DNA of 32,755 nucleotides from Peronospora farinosa (Eukaryota > Oomycota > Peronosporomycetes > Peronosporales > Peronosporaceae). A program made the translations under genes and the position numbers. Shown piece after piece: positions 19,160 through 30,240 of this stretch. The notes under the pieces are model-generated. The model was not told the origin of the DNA. It worked only from the letters and a program-made list of their open reading frames with translations, and made no database searches. Where the stretch lies: NCBI GenBank assembly GCA_947646735.1, contig CANTFK010000660.1, forward strand, positions 1-32,755, read 5' to 3'. Positions within the stretch are counted from its first letter, which is position 1, and each line of letters opens with the position of its first letter.

Positions 19160-19340
19160 CCCTCGGACATTAGGCCCCTAGGCCCCGGTATCCTGGTACC
19201 CCGGGCCTCTATGCCTCTATACCCTGGGCCCTGTACCCTGTACCCTGGGCCTCGGTACCCCGGTACCCTGCACCCTGTACCCTGGTCCCTGATACCCTGG
19301 GCTCTTGTACCCTGGGCTCTTGGACCTTGGGGCCTGTACC
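19160..19340. repeat. Irregular taccctgggc-type minisatellite
   Basis: Many imperfect short units of the form taccctg(g/t)gccc, taccctgtaccctg and taccccggtaccctg, about 10-15 bp each and without one strict period. ORFs here read PGPCTLYPGPRYPG-type repeats and are not genes. Confidence 0.75.
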
Positions 19341-19464
19341 GACTCTGCACGTTGAAATACCTTGTACCTTCTTTGACCTTAGGACCCTGGACCACCTCGG
19401 GGCACTGGCCCTTTCGGGTCCTGGTGTGCGGACGGTAGGGTAACCTTGTACCTTTGACCCTGCA

Positions 19465-20245
19465 CGTTCGATACCCCTGTCCTCGGTAACTGGTACCCCT
19501 GTCCCCGGTGACTGGTATCCCTGTCTCTGGTGACTAGTACCCCGGTCCCTGGTAACTAGTACCCCGGTCCCTGGTAACTGGTATCCCTGTGAATAAAACC
19601 CTGTCCCTGGTGACTAGGAACCCGCGTCCCCGGTAGCTGGTACCCCTGTCCCGGGTGCCCTGTCCCTGGTGACTGATACCCTTGTCCCCGGTTACTAGAA
19701 ACCTTGTCCCCGGTAACAGAAAACTCTGTCCCTGGTGACTAGTACCCCGGTCCCTGGTAACTGGTATCCCTGTCCCCAGTAACTGAAAACCCTGTCCCTG
19801 TTGACTGATACCCTTGTCCCCGGTTACTAGAAACCTTGTCCCCGGTAACTGGTACCCCTGTACCCGGTAACTGAAAACTCTGTCCCTGGTGACTAGTACC
19901 CCGGTCCCTGGTAACTGGTATCCCTGTCCCCAGTAGCTGAAAACCCTGTCCCTGTTGACTGATACCCTTGTCCCCGGTTACTAGAAACCTTGTCCCCGGT
20001 AACTGGTATCCCTGTCCCCGGTAACAGAAAACTCTGTCCCTGGTGACTAGTACCCCGGTCCCTGGTAACTGGTATCCCTGTCCCCAGTAACTGAAAACCC
20101 TGTCCCTGTTGACTGATACCCTTGTCCCCGGTTACTAGAAACCTTGTCCCCGGTAACTGGTACCCCTGTCCCCGGTAACTGAAAACCCTGTCCCTGGCGA
20201 CTAGTACTCCGGTCCCTGGTGACTGGAAACCCTATCCCTGGTGAC
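19465..20245. repeat. 22-bp minisatellite with 154-bp higher-order repeat
   Basis: About 35 head-to-tail units of about 22 bp, consensus near ctgtccccggtaactggtaccc. Variant units recur in a fixed order. The marker aaactctgtccctggtgac occurs at 19721, 19875 and 20029, exactly 154 bp apart, which equals seven 22-mers. The region from 19721 to about 20182 is thus made of three higher-order copies, while the part before 19721 is less ordered. Confidence 0.88.
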
Positions 20246-20365
20246 CCTCGATTGAACCTTGGGACCTTGCGAGTTCTGGGCCCTTGTACCCGGGGGCCCC
20301 TGTTCCCTGGTACCCTGGGGCCTTGGTACCTTGGGCCCCGAATTTCCTGGCACTTCACCACAGTC

Positions 20366-20520
20366 ATATCGCGGTTCTGAGTCGGACCGCAGTTCTGAAG
20401 TGGATCGCGGTTCTGAGTCGGATCGCGGTTCTGAGTCGGATCGCGGTTCTGATTGGGATCGCGGTTCTGAGTCGGATCGCGGTTCTGAATTGGATCGCGG
20501 TTCTGAGCTGGATCGCGTGT
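20366..20520. repeat. 18-bp minisatellite gatcgcggttctgagtcg
   Basis: Eight to nine units of an 18-bp repeat (gatcgcggttctgagtcg with small changes). 18 is divisible by three, so frames stay open and give SESDRG repeats on plus and NRDPTQ on minus; these are not supported as proteins. Isolated gatcgcg motifs continue to about 20740. Confidence 0.85.
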
Positions 20521-21138
20521 TCTGCACAATGGATCGCGATCGATCCTTGATGTGTGGTCTACATTATTTGGATCGCGATCTACACTTTACAAAGATTTGT
20601 TCACTCGCTCCTTTACAGTGAAATAACAGAATCAAGGACCGCGGATCCACCTGGATACTAAGATTGCGGTGCGATACAGACTTGGATCGCGGTGCTATCC
20701 AAACTCGATAGCGATACGATATGTATCTCGGATCGTGATTTTTCCATTACAATCAATTGAGGACGCGATCCACACTTTGCGAAATTTCACTATTCCACAT
20801 TCAAGTAATCCGTACAAATTCAATCCAACTAAATGGATCAACGATACTTTTCCATTCGATCGTCTATGAATCAATATCGATTTCACCACACCCATTTAGG
20901 TCATTTTAGTAAGTGACTTAGTGGTGGAAAGGGAGCCGACCGTTTGCGGGACAGGGATCCAATCGTTGGCGAGAAAAGCCCCGATAACTCGGCTCCGAAT
21001 TTATCGAGCAAATTATTACATGGACTTAGCCAATCCAATATTTTCCAATCGACTTTACTACAATTCCTTACGCTAATTGGCTTTGATTCCTTCTGTTAAC
21101 TTAGTCAAAAGTGAATATGCCTCGAGATATTCAGATTT
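20521..21138. other. Unassigned stretch with scattered gatcgcg motifs
   Basis: Contains single gatcgcgatc motifs (about 20531, 20571) and related strings up to about 20770; otherwise no gene or element end seen. Confidence 0.35.
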
Positions 21139-21433
21139 ACCGATGAGGGACCAGGTCTACCTCAGCGGGGCCCAGGTCTACCGAAGAGGGACCGTGTCTA
21201 CCTCAGCGGGGCACAGGTGTACCGAAGAGGGACCGTTTCTACCTCAGCGGGGCACAGGTCTACCGAAGAAGGACCGGGTCTACCGAAGAGGGACTGGGTC
21301 TACCGAAGAGGGACTAGGTCAACCGAAGAGGGACTGGGTCTACCGAACAGGGGCCCGGGTCTACTGACAAGAGGCCGAGATTTACCAGAGAGGGACCAGG
21401 GTCTACCGATGAGGGACCAAGGTCTTCCGATGT
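21139..21433. repeat. 20-bp minisatellite ggtctaccgaagagggacc
   Basis: About 14 units of a 20-bp repeat (tctaccgaagagggactggg with variants such as tacctcagcggggcacagg). It is related in sequence, on the opposite strand, to the 21-bp minisatellite at 315-508. Confidence 0.8.
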
Positions 21434-21653
21434 TGGACCAAGTCGACTTTTTTCGGCACCCATATGTTGGTACCTTAATCCTGATATTTCCGTTGCTGGT
21501 CCTTGAAATCATTCCCCACCGACGATCGCTAACCCCCTAGGTCCACTTTCTCTTCGGTTACTTTGACTAATGAGCGGTCTTAGGGTCTTTCCATCCAACT
21601 GTTCTTTGAGTTCTTGACATTTTCGTAGAGTACTTCATTACATTTTTAAGAAA
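21434..21653. other. Right end of the insertion, unassigned
   Basis: No gene. The right junction of the 4.8-kb insertion into family-B copy 2 must lie here. An agttc string at 21609-21613 matches the agttc just before 16825 and could be a 5-bp target-site duplication, but the preceding bases do not end in CA. Confidence 0.3.
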
Positions 21654-21742
21654 CCAAAAGTGGCTTATCGCCATAACTTCTTATTAGTTCTAAATAATTA
21701 AGAGGCTTAAAGCCTAGCGACTTCCTCTGACTAAAGCGCTGC
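21654..21742 (+). mobile_element. LTR-like element, family B, copy 2 (3' part)
   Basis: aagtggcttatcgcc...ttagttcta...aagaggcttaaagcctagcgacttcctctgactaaag matches the last 90 bp of family-B copy 1 (2918-2992), where the order is the same. It continues the element interrupted at 16824 and ends a few bases before the tandem array. Confidence 0.6.
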
Positions 21743-21833
21743 GTGGATACGATAGGATGTGCGGCGTAAGCAGCCAATCGTTGCAAGTGACAATGAGCTT
21801 AAGATCATCACTTAAGTTCAGGCCAACGCGAGT

Positions 21834-21850
21834 TCATTTTCGATTTTCTC
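21834..21850 (+). promoter_or_regulatory. Oomycete Inr+FPR core promoter motif (copy 1)
   Basis: TCATTTTCGATTTTCTC fits the oomycete initiator (TCATTYY) followed directly by the flanking promoter region (CAWTTTNYY, here CGATTTTCT). It lies 34 nt before the ATG at 21885, as expected for short oomycete 5' leaders. The same string is present in every array unit at +1135 steps. Confidence 0.65.
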
Positions 21851-21884
21851 TCCGAGCTCGCAAGCCGGACGGAGAAACATCATC

Positions 21885-22295
21885 ATGCGTACGTACCCAT
21901 TTCTTCTAATGGCTGCTATCGCTCTATGCGCCTATGTCAATGTAGGTCGAGACCGACATTCGTGACATCAATAACGTCTGATGAACACGATATTCCTGCC
22001 CAGAAGTTTCTACATGTACGAGAAAGCACGGAGACGAACGAAGAAGAAAAAACAAACGGTAAGTAAGAGTCTACCTGCCATATCAACAAAGCCATTTCAA
22101 TCAGTCGATGACGTAGCGGAAATACTGCTTTGGCATTCGTGGGTAAGAGGAAATTCTGTGGATGAAACCTTCTCCTTGAGCCGTCAAATGGTTGGTGAAA
22201 ACCTGCTGAACACCTTAAGCTTGACAACATGGTGGCACAGACAAAACCGAAAGCCTCGTCTGCACAGAAGACGTCGTGACTATATTAAAGCCTGA
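21885..22295 (+). pseudogene. RxLR/LWY effector-like gene, array copy 1
   Basis: The ATG opens a typical secretion signal (MRTYPFLLMAAIALCAYVN), but this frame stops at 21963. A second frame carries AQKFLHVRESTETNEEEKT (about 21998-22054), with KFLH where RxLR and EEE where EER would be. The first frame resumes as an LWY-like segment: DDVAEILLWHSW, SVDETFSL and GENLLNTLSLTTW, to a stop at 22295. Two GT-AG stretches with GTRNGT donors, 21942-22003 (GTAGGT...CCCAG, with a CTGAT branch-like site) and 22059-22104 (GTAAGT...ATCAG), would keep all three parts in one 100-codon frame. Alternatively it is a frameshifted pseudogene. Effectors of this class are secreted and act in plant cells; here both motif arginines are missing and the WY domain is short. 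Copy 1 alone has His instead of Arg before the 21963 stop. Confidence 0.55.
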
Positions 22296-23019
22296 GATTG
22301 ATGAATTCGTAGCTTCGATAGGAATCGTTGATGATGCGCTCAGCTGTTGAAGCTTAACGACGAGGTGACATTCGGGATTGTAAGTCGTGCGAGCATGTCC
22401 TGTAGACATTGCGAGTAGGAAGAAGTCAATTTTGAAAGCGATTAAGATTCAGGTCCTTAGTTCGAAGCTCTTTCTTACCTCTACGTCTGCTATTCTACTT
22501 CACTTACTGGATTTCTTAGCGACCTCGGAGTTCCATTCACGGTAGACTCCTTCGATGAGAAGAGTACATTGGCACATAGACGCGAAATAATGCAGAAAAT
22601 GTCTCATCAAGATTGCTAAGTGTACTATATTGTCCTTTCTGTCTTTTCTGTCCGCCTGTCTTGGTTGTAGCAAACGTTCGTCCGTCAACATCAGTCCAAC
22701 CGCTTGATCATGAATTCAATGCCTTGAGGTCGGTCCAACATGGTCGTGCAACAGTACGGTCTCACCACAATTTTTCTGTCTTGCATGCGTCGATAATAAG
22801 CTGAATATAGGCAACGTGTGACCCATTGTTGTGTTAATCCTACCAGAAACATATCAAAAATGCATAACTCATACAAACGACCAACGATAGGATGTGCGGC
22901 GTAAGCAGCCAATCGTTGCAAGTGACAATGAGCTCAAGATCATCACTTAAGTTCAGGCCAACGCGAGTTCATTTTCGATTTTCTCTCCGAGCTCGCAAGC
23001 CGGACGGAGAAACATCATC

Positions 23020-23430
23020 ATGCGTACGTACCCATTTCTTCTAATGGCTGCTATCGCTCTATGCGCCTATGTCAATGTAGGTCGAGACCGACGTTCGTGA
23101 CATCAATAACGTCTGATGAACACGATATTCCTGCCCAGAAGTTTCTACATGTACGAGAAAGCACGGAGACGAACGAAGAAGAAAAAACAAACGGTAAGTA
23201 AGAGTCTACCTGCCATATCAACAAAGCCATTTCAATCAGTCGATGACGTAGCGGAAATACTGCTTTGGCATTCGTGGGTAAGAGGAAATTCTGTGGATGA
23301 AACCTTCTCCTTGAGCCGTCAAATGGTTGGTGAAAACCTGCTGAACACCTTAAGCTTGACAACATGGTGGCACAGACAAAACCGAAAGCCTCGTCTGCAC
23401 AGAAGACGTCGTGACTATATTAAAGCCTGA
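23020..23430 (+). pseudogene. RxLR/LWY effector-like gene, array copy 2
   Basis: Same structure as copy 1 at +1135. The unit has the only gagctc variant upstream of the promoter motif and carries C at both downstream variable sites (23496, 23908). Confidence 0.5.
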
Positions 23431-24154
23431 GATTGATGAATTCGTAGCTTCGATAGGAATCGTTGATGATGCGCTCAGCTGTTGAAGCTTAACGACGAGG
23501 TGACATTCGGGATTGTAAGTCGTGCGAGCATGTCCTGTAGACATTGCGAGTAGGAAGAAGTCAATTTTGAAAGCGATTAAGATTCAGGTCCTTAGTTCGA
23601 AGCTCTTTCTTACCTCTACGTCTGCTATTCTACTTCACTTACTGGATTTCTTAGCGACCTCGGAGTTCCATTCACGGTAGACTCCTTCGATGAGAAGAGT
23701 ACATTGGCACATAGACGCGAAATAATGCAGAAAATGTCTCATCAAGATTGCTAAGTGTACTATATTGTCCTTTCTGTCTTTTCTGTCCGCCTGTCTTGGT
23801 TGTAGCAAACGTTCGTCCGTCAACATCAGTCCAACCGCTTGATCATGAATTCAATGCCTTGAGGTCGGTCCAACATGGTCGTGCAACAGTACGGTCTCAC
23901 CACAATTCTTCTGTCTTGCATGCGTCGATAATAAGCTGAATATAGGCAACGTGTGACCCATTGTTGTGTTAATCCTACCAGAAACATATCAAAAATGCAT
24001 AACTCATACAAACGACCAACGATAGGATGTGCGGCGTAAGCAGCCAATCGTTGCAAGTGACAATGAGCTTAAGATCATCACTTAAGTTCAGGCCAACGCG
24101 AGTTCATTTTCGATTTTCTCTCCGAGCTCGCAAGCCGGACGGAGAAACATCATC

Positions 24155-24565
24155 ATGCGTACGTACCCATTTCTTCTAATGGCTGCTATCGCTCTATGCG
24201 CCTATGTCAATGTAGGTCGAGACCGACGTTCGTGACATCAATAACGTCTGATGAACACGATATTCCTGCCCAGAAGTTTCTACATGTACGAGAAAGCACG
24301 GAGACGAACGAAGAAGAAAAAACAAACGGTAAGTAAGAGTCTACCTGCCATATCAACAAAGCCATTTCAATCAGTCGATGACGTAGCGGAAATACTGCTT
24401 TGGCATTCGTGGGTAAGAGGAAATTCTGTGGATGAAACCTTCTCCTTGAGCCGTCAAATGGTTGGTGAAAACCTGCTGAACACCTTAAGCTTGACAACAT
24501 GGTGGCACAGACAAAACCGAAAGCCTCGTCTGCACAGAAGACGTCGTGACTATATTAAAGCCTGA
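24155..24565 (+). pseudogene. RxLR/LWY effector-like gene, array copy 3
   Basis: Identical reading frames to copy 2. Downstream variable sites are T (24631) and C (25043). Confidence 0.5.
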
Positions 24566-25289
24566 GATTGATGAATTCGTAGCTTCGATAGGAATCGTTG
24601 ATGATGCGCTCAGCTGTTGAAGCTTAACGATGAGGTGACATTCGGGATTGTAAGTCGTGCGAGCATGTCCTGTAGACATTGCGAGTAGGAAGAAGTCAAT
24701 TTTGAAAGCGATTAAGATTCAGGTCCTTAGTTCGAAGCTCTTTCTTACCTCTACGTCTGCTATTCTACTTCACTTACTGGATTTCTTAGCGACCTCGGAG
24801 TTCCATTCACGGTAGACTCCTTCGATGAGAAGAGTACATTGGCACATAGACGCGAAATAATGCAGAAAATGTCTCATCAAGATTGCTAAGTGTACTATAT
24901 TGTCCTTTCTGTCTTTTCTGTCCGCCTGTCTTGGTTGTAGCAAACGTTCGTCCGTCAACATCAGTCCAACCGCTTGATCATGAATTCAATGCCTTGAGGT
25001 CGGTCCAACATGGTCGTGCAACAGTACGGTCTCACCACAATTCTTCTGTCTTGCATGCGTCGATAATAAGCTGAATATAGGCAACGTGTGACCCATTGTT
25101 GTGTTAATCCTACCAGAAACATATCAAAAATGCATAACTCATACAAACGACCAACGATAGGATGTGCGGCGTAAGCAGCCAATCGTTGCAAGTGACAATG
25201 AGCTTAAGATCATCACTTAAGTTCAGGCCAACGCGAGTTCATTTTCGATTTTCTCTCCGAGCTCGCAAGCCGGACGGAGAAACATCATC

Positions 25290-25700
25290 ATGCGTACGTA
25301 CCCATTTCTTCTAATGGCTGCTATCGCTCTATGCGCCTATGTCAATGTAGGTCGAGACCGACGTTCGTGACATCAATAACGTCTGATGAACACGATATTC
25401 CTGCCCAGAAGTTTCTACATGTACGAGAAAGCACGGAGACGAACGAAGAAGAAAAAACAAACGGTAAGTAAGAGTCTACCTGCCATATCAACAAAGCCAT
25501 TTCAATCAGTCGATGACGTAGCGGAAATACTGCTTTGGCATTCGTGGGTAAGAGGAAATTCTGTGGATGAAACCTTCTCCTTGAGCCGTCAAATGGTTGG
25601 TGAAAACCTGCTGAACACCTTAAGCTTGACAACATGGTGGCACAGACAAAACCGAAAGCCTCGTCTGCACAGAAGACGTCGTGACTATATTAAAGCCTGA
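25290..25700 (+). pseudogene. RxLR/LWY effector-like gene, array copy 4
   Basis: Identical reading frames to copy 2. Downstream variable sites are C (25766) and C (26178). Confidence 0.5.
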
Positions 25701-26424
25701 GATTGATGAATTCGTAGCTTCGATAGGAATCGTTGATGATGCGCTCAGCTGTTGAAGCTTAACGACGAGGTGACATTCGGGATTGTAAGTCGTGCGAGCA
25801 TGTCCTGTAGACATTGCGAGTAGGAAGAAGTCAATTTTGAAAGCGATTAAGATTCAGGTCCTTAGTTCGAAGCTCTTTCTTACCTCTACGTCTGCTATTC
25901 TACTTCACTTACTGGATTTCTTAGCGACCTCGGAGTTCCATTCACGGTAGACTCCTTCGATGAGAAGAGTACATTGGCACATAGACGCGAAATAATGCAG
26001 AAAATGTCTCATCAAGATTGCTAAGTGTACTATATTGTCCTTTCTGTCTTTTCTGTCCGCCTGTCTTGGTTGTAGCAAACGTTCGTCCGTCAACATCAGT
26101 CCAACCGCTTGATCATGAATTCAATGCCTTGAGGTCGGTCCAACATGGTCGTGCAACAGTACGGTCTCACCACAATTCTTCTGTCTTGCATGCGTCGATA
26201 ATAAGCTGAATATAGGCAACGTGTGACCCATTGTTGTGTTAATCCTACCAGAAACATATCAAAAATGCATAACTCATACAAACGACCAACGATAGGATGT
26301 GCGGCGTAAGCAGCCAATCGTTGCAAGTGACAATGAGCTTAAGATCATCACTTAAGTTCAGGCCAACGCGAGTTCATTTTCGATTTTCTCTCCGAGCTCG
26401 CAAGCCGGACGGAGAAACATCATC

Positions 26425-26835
26425 ATGCGTACGTACCCATTTCTTCTAATGGCTGCTATCGCTCTATGCGCCTATGTCAATGTAGGTCGAGACCGACGTT
26501 CGTGACATCAATAACGTCTGATGAACACGATATTCCTGCCCAGAAGTTTCTACATGTACGAGAAAGCACGGAGACGAACGAAGAAGAAAAAACAAACGGT
26601 AAGTAAGAGTCTACCTGCCATATCAACAAAGCCATTTCAATCAGTCGATGACGTAGCGGAAATACTGCTTTGGCATTCGTGGGTAAGAGGAAATTCTGTG
26701 GATGAAACCTTCTCCTTGAGCCGTCAAATGGTTGGTGAAAACCTGCTGAACACCTTAAGCTTGACAACATGGTGGCACAGACAAAACCGAAAGCCTCGTC
26801 TGCACAGAAGACGTCGTGACTATATTAAAGCCTGA
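26425..26835 (+). pseudogene. RxLR/LWY effector-like gene, array copy 5
   Basis: Identical reading frames to copy 2. Downstream variable sites are C (26901) and T (27313). Confidence 0.5.
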
Positions 26836-27559
26836 GATTGATGAATTCGTAGCTTCGATAGGAATCGTTGATGATGCGCTCAGCTGTTGAAGCTTAACGA
26901 CGAGGTGACATTCGGGATTGTAAGTCGTGCGAGCATGTCCTGTAGACATTGCGAGTAGGAAGAAGTCAATTTTGAAAGCGATTAAGATTCAGGTCCTTAG
27001 TTCGAAGCTCTTTCTTACCTCTACGTCTGCTATTCTACTTCACTTACTGGATTTCTTAGCGACCTCGGAGTTCCATTCACGGTAGACTCCTTCGATGAGA
27101 AGAGTACATTGGCACATAGACGCGAAATAATGCAGAAAATGTCTCATCAAGATTGCTAAGTGTACTATATTGTCCTTTCTGTCTTTTCTGTCCGCCTGTC
27201 TTGGTTGTAGCAAACGTTCGTCCGTCAACATCAGTCCAACCGCTTGATCATGAATTCAATGCCTTGAGGTCGGTCCAACATGGTCGTGCAACAGTACGGT
27301 CTCACCACAATTTTTCTGTCTTGCATGCGTCGATAATAAGCTGAATATAGGCAACGTGTGACCCATTGTTGTGTTAATCCTACCAGAAACATATCAAAAA
27401 TGCATAACTCATACAAACGACCAACGATAGGATGTGCGGCGTAAGCAGCCAATCGTTGCAAGTGACAATGAGCTTAAGATCATCACTTAAGTTCAGGCCA
27501 ACGCGAGTTCATTTTCGATTTTCTCTCCGAGCTCGCAAGCCGGACGGAGAAACATCATC

Positions 27560-27970
27560 ATGCGTACGTACCCATTTCTTCTAATGGCTGCTATCGCTCT
27601 ATGCGCCTATGTCAATGTAGGTCGAGACCGACGTTCGTGACATCAATAACGTCTGATGAACACGATATTCCTGCCCAGAAGTTTCTACATGTACGAGAAA
27701 GCACGGAGACGAACGAAGAAGAAAAAACAAACGGTAAGTAAGAGTCTACCTGCCATATCAACAAAGCCATTTCAATCAGTCGATGACGTAGCGGAAATAC
27801 TGCTTTGGCATTCGTGGGTAAGAGGAAATTCTGTGGATGAAACCTTCTCCTTGAGCCGTCAAATGGTTGGTGAAAACCTGCTGAACACCTTAAGCTTGAC
27901 AACATGGTGGCACAGACAAAACCGAAAGCCTCGTCTGCACAGAAGACGTCGTGACTATATTAAAGCCTGA
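27560..27970 (+). pseudogene. RxLR/LWY effector-like gene, array copy 6
   Basis: Identical reading frames to copy 2. Downstream variable sites are T (28036) and C (28448). Confidence 0.5.
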
Positions 27971-28694
27971 GATTGATGAATTCGTAGCTTCGATAGGAAT
28001 CGTTGATGATGCGCTCAGCTGTTGAAGCTTAACGATGAGGTGACATTCGGGATTGTAAGTCGTGCGAGCATGTCCTGTAGACATTGCGAGTAGGAAGAAG
28101 TCAATTTTGAAAGCGATTAAGATTCAGGTCCTTAGTTCGAAGCTCTTTCTTACCTCTACGTCTGCTATTCTACTTCACTTACTGGATTTCTTAGCGACCT
28201 CGGAGTTCCATTCACGGTAGACTCCTTCGATGAGAAGAGTACATTGGCACATAGACGCGAAATAATGCAGAAAATGTCTCATCAAGATTGCTAAGTGTAC
28301 TATATTGTCCTTTCTGTCTTTTCTGTCCGCCTGTCTTGGTTGTAGCAAACGTTCGTCCGTCAACATCAGTCCAACCGCTTGATCATGAATTCAATGCCTT
28401 GAGGTCGGTCCAACATGGTCGTGCAACAGTACGGTCTCACCACAATTCTTCTGTCTTGCATGCGTCGATAATAAGCTGAATATAGGCAACGTGTGACCCA
28501 TTGTTGTGTTAATCCTACCAGAAACATATCAAAAATGCATAACTCATACAAACGACCAACGATAGGATGTGCGGCGTAAGCAGCCAATCGTTGCAAGTGA
28601 CAATGAGCTTAAGATCATCACTTAAGTTCAGGCCAACGCGAGTTCATTTTCGATTTTCTCTCCGAGCTCGCAAGCCGGACGGAGAAACATCATC

Positions 28695-29105
28695 ATGCGT
28701 ACGTACCCATTTCTTCTAATGGCTGCTATCGCTCTATGCGCCTATGTCAATGTAGGTCGAGACCGACGTTCGTGACATCAATAACGTCTGATGAACACGA
28801 TATTCCTGCCCAGAAGTTTCTACATGTACGAGAAAGCACGGAGACGAACGAAGAAGAAAAAACAAACGGTAAGTAAGAGTCTACCTGCCATATCAACAAA
28901 GCCATTTCAATCAGTCGATGACGTAGCGGAAATACTGCTTTGGCATTCGTGGGTAAGAGGAAATTCTGTGGATGAAACCTTCTCCTTGAGCCGTCAAATG
29001 GTTGGTGAAAACCTGCTGAACACCTTAAGCTTGACAACATGGTGGCACAGACAAAACCGAAAGCCTCGTCTGCACAGAAGACGTCGTGACTATATTAAAG
29101 CCTGA
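28695..29105 (+). pseudogene. RxLR/LWY effector-like gene, array copy 7
   Basis: Identical reading frames to copy 2. Downstream variable sites are T (29171) and C (29583), the same haplotype as copy 6. Confidence 0.5.
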
Positions 29106-29829
29106 GATTGATGAATTCGTAGCTTCGATAGGAATCGTTGATGATGCGCTCAGCTGTTGAAGCTTAACGATGAGGTGACATTCGGGATTGTAAGTCGTGC
29201 GAGCATGTCCTGTAGACATTGCGAGTAGGAAGAAGTCAATTTTGAAAGCGATTAAGATTCAGGTCCTTAGTTCGAAGCTCTTTCTTACCTCTACGTCTGC
29301 TATTCTACTTCACTTACTGGATTTCTTAGCGACCTCGGAGTTCCATTCACGGTAGACTCCTTCGATGAGAAGAGTACATTGGCACATAGACGCGAAATAA
29401 TGCAGAAAATGTCTCATCAAGATTGCTAAGTGTACTATATTGTCCTTTCTGTCTTTTCTGTCCGCCTGTCTTGGTTGTAGCAAACGTTCGTCCGTCAACA
29501 TCAGTCCAACCGCTTGATCATGAATTCAATGCCTTGAGGTCGGTCCAACATGGTCGTGCAACAGTACGGTCTCACCACAATTCTTCTGTCTTGCATGCGT
29601 CGATAATAAGCTGAATATAGGCAACGTGTGACCCATTGTTGTGTTAATCCTACCAGAAACATATCAAAAATGCATAACTCATACAAACGACCAACGATAG
29701 GATGTGCGGCGTAAGCAGCCAATCGTTGCAAGTGACAATGAGCTTAAGATCATCACTTAAGTTCAGGCCAACGCGAGTTCATTTTCGATTTTCTCTCCGA
29801 GCTCGCAAGCCGGACGGAGAAACATCATC

Positions 29830-30240
29830 ATGCGTACGTACCCATTTCTTCTAATGGCTGCTATCGCTCTATGCGCCTATGTCAATGTAGGTCGAGACCG
29901 ACGTTCGTGACATCAATAACGTCTGATGAACACGATATTCCTGCCCAGAAGTTTCTACATGTACGAGAAAGCACGGAGACGAACGAAGAAGAAAAAACAA
30001 ACGGTAAGTAAGAGTCTACCTGCCATATCAACAAAGCCATTTCAATCAGTCGATGACGTAGCGGAAATACTGCTTTGGCATTCGTGGGTAAGAGGAAATT
30101 CTGTGGATGAAACCTTCTCCTTGAGCCGTCAAATGGTTGGTGAAAACCTGCTGAACACCTTAAGCTTGACAACATGGTGGCACAGACAAAACCGAAAGCC
30201 TCGTCTGCACAGAAGACGTCGTGACTATATTAAAGCCTGA
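29830..30240 (+). pseudogene. RxLR/LWY effector-like gene, array copy 8
   Basis: Identical reading frames to copy 2. Downstream variable sites are C (30306) and T (30718). Confidence 0.5.

Noticed and set aside
21937..22230. 97-codon minus-strand ORF in each array unit
   Set aside because: Complementary to the effector-like block, with no domain; a shadow ORF.
22500..22921. Minus-strand ORFs of 63 and 76 codons in each array unit as a second gene
   Set aside because: The longer uses a TTG start and crosses the unit border; neither has a domain or a promoter motif. They are kept only because the copies are identical.
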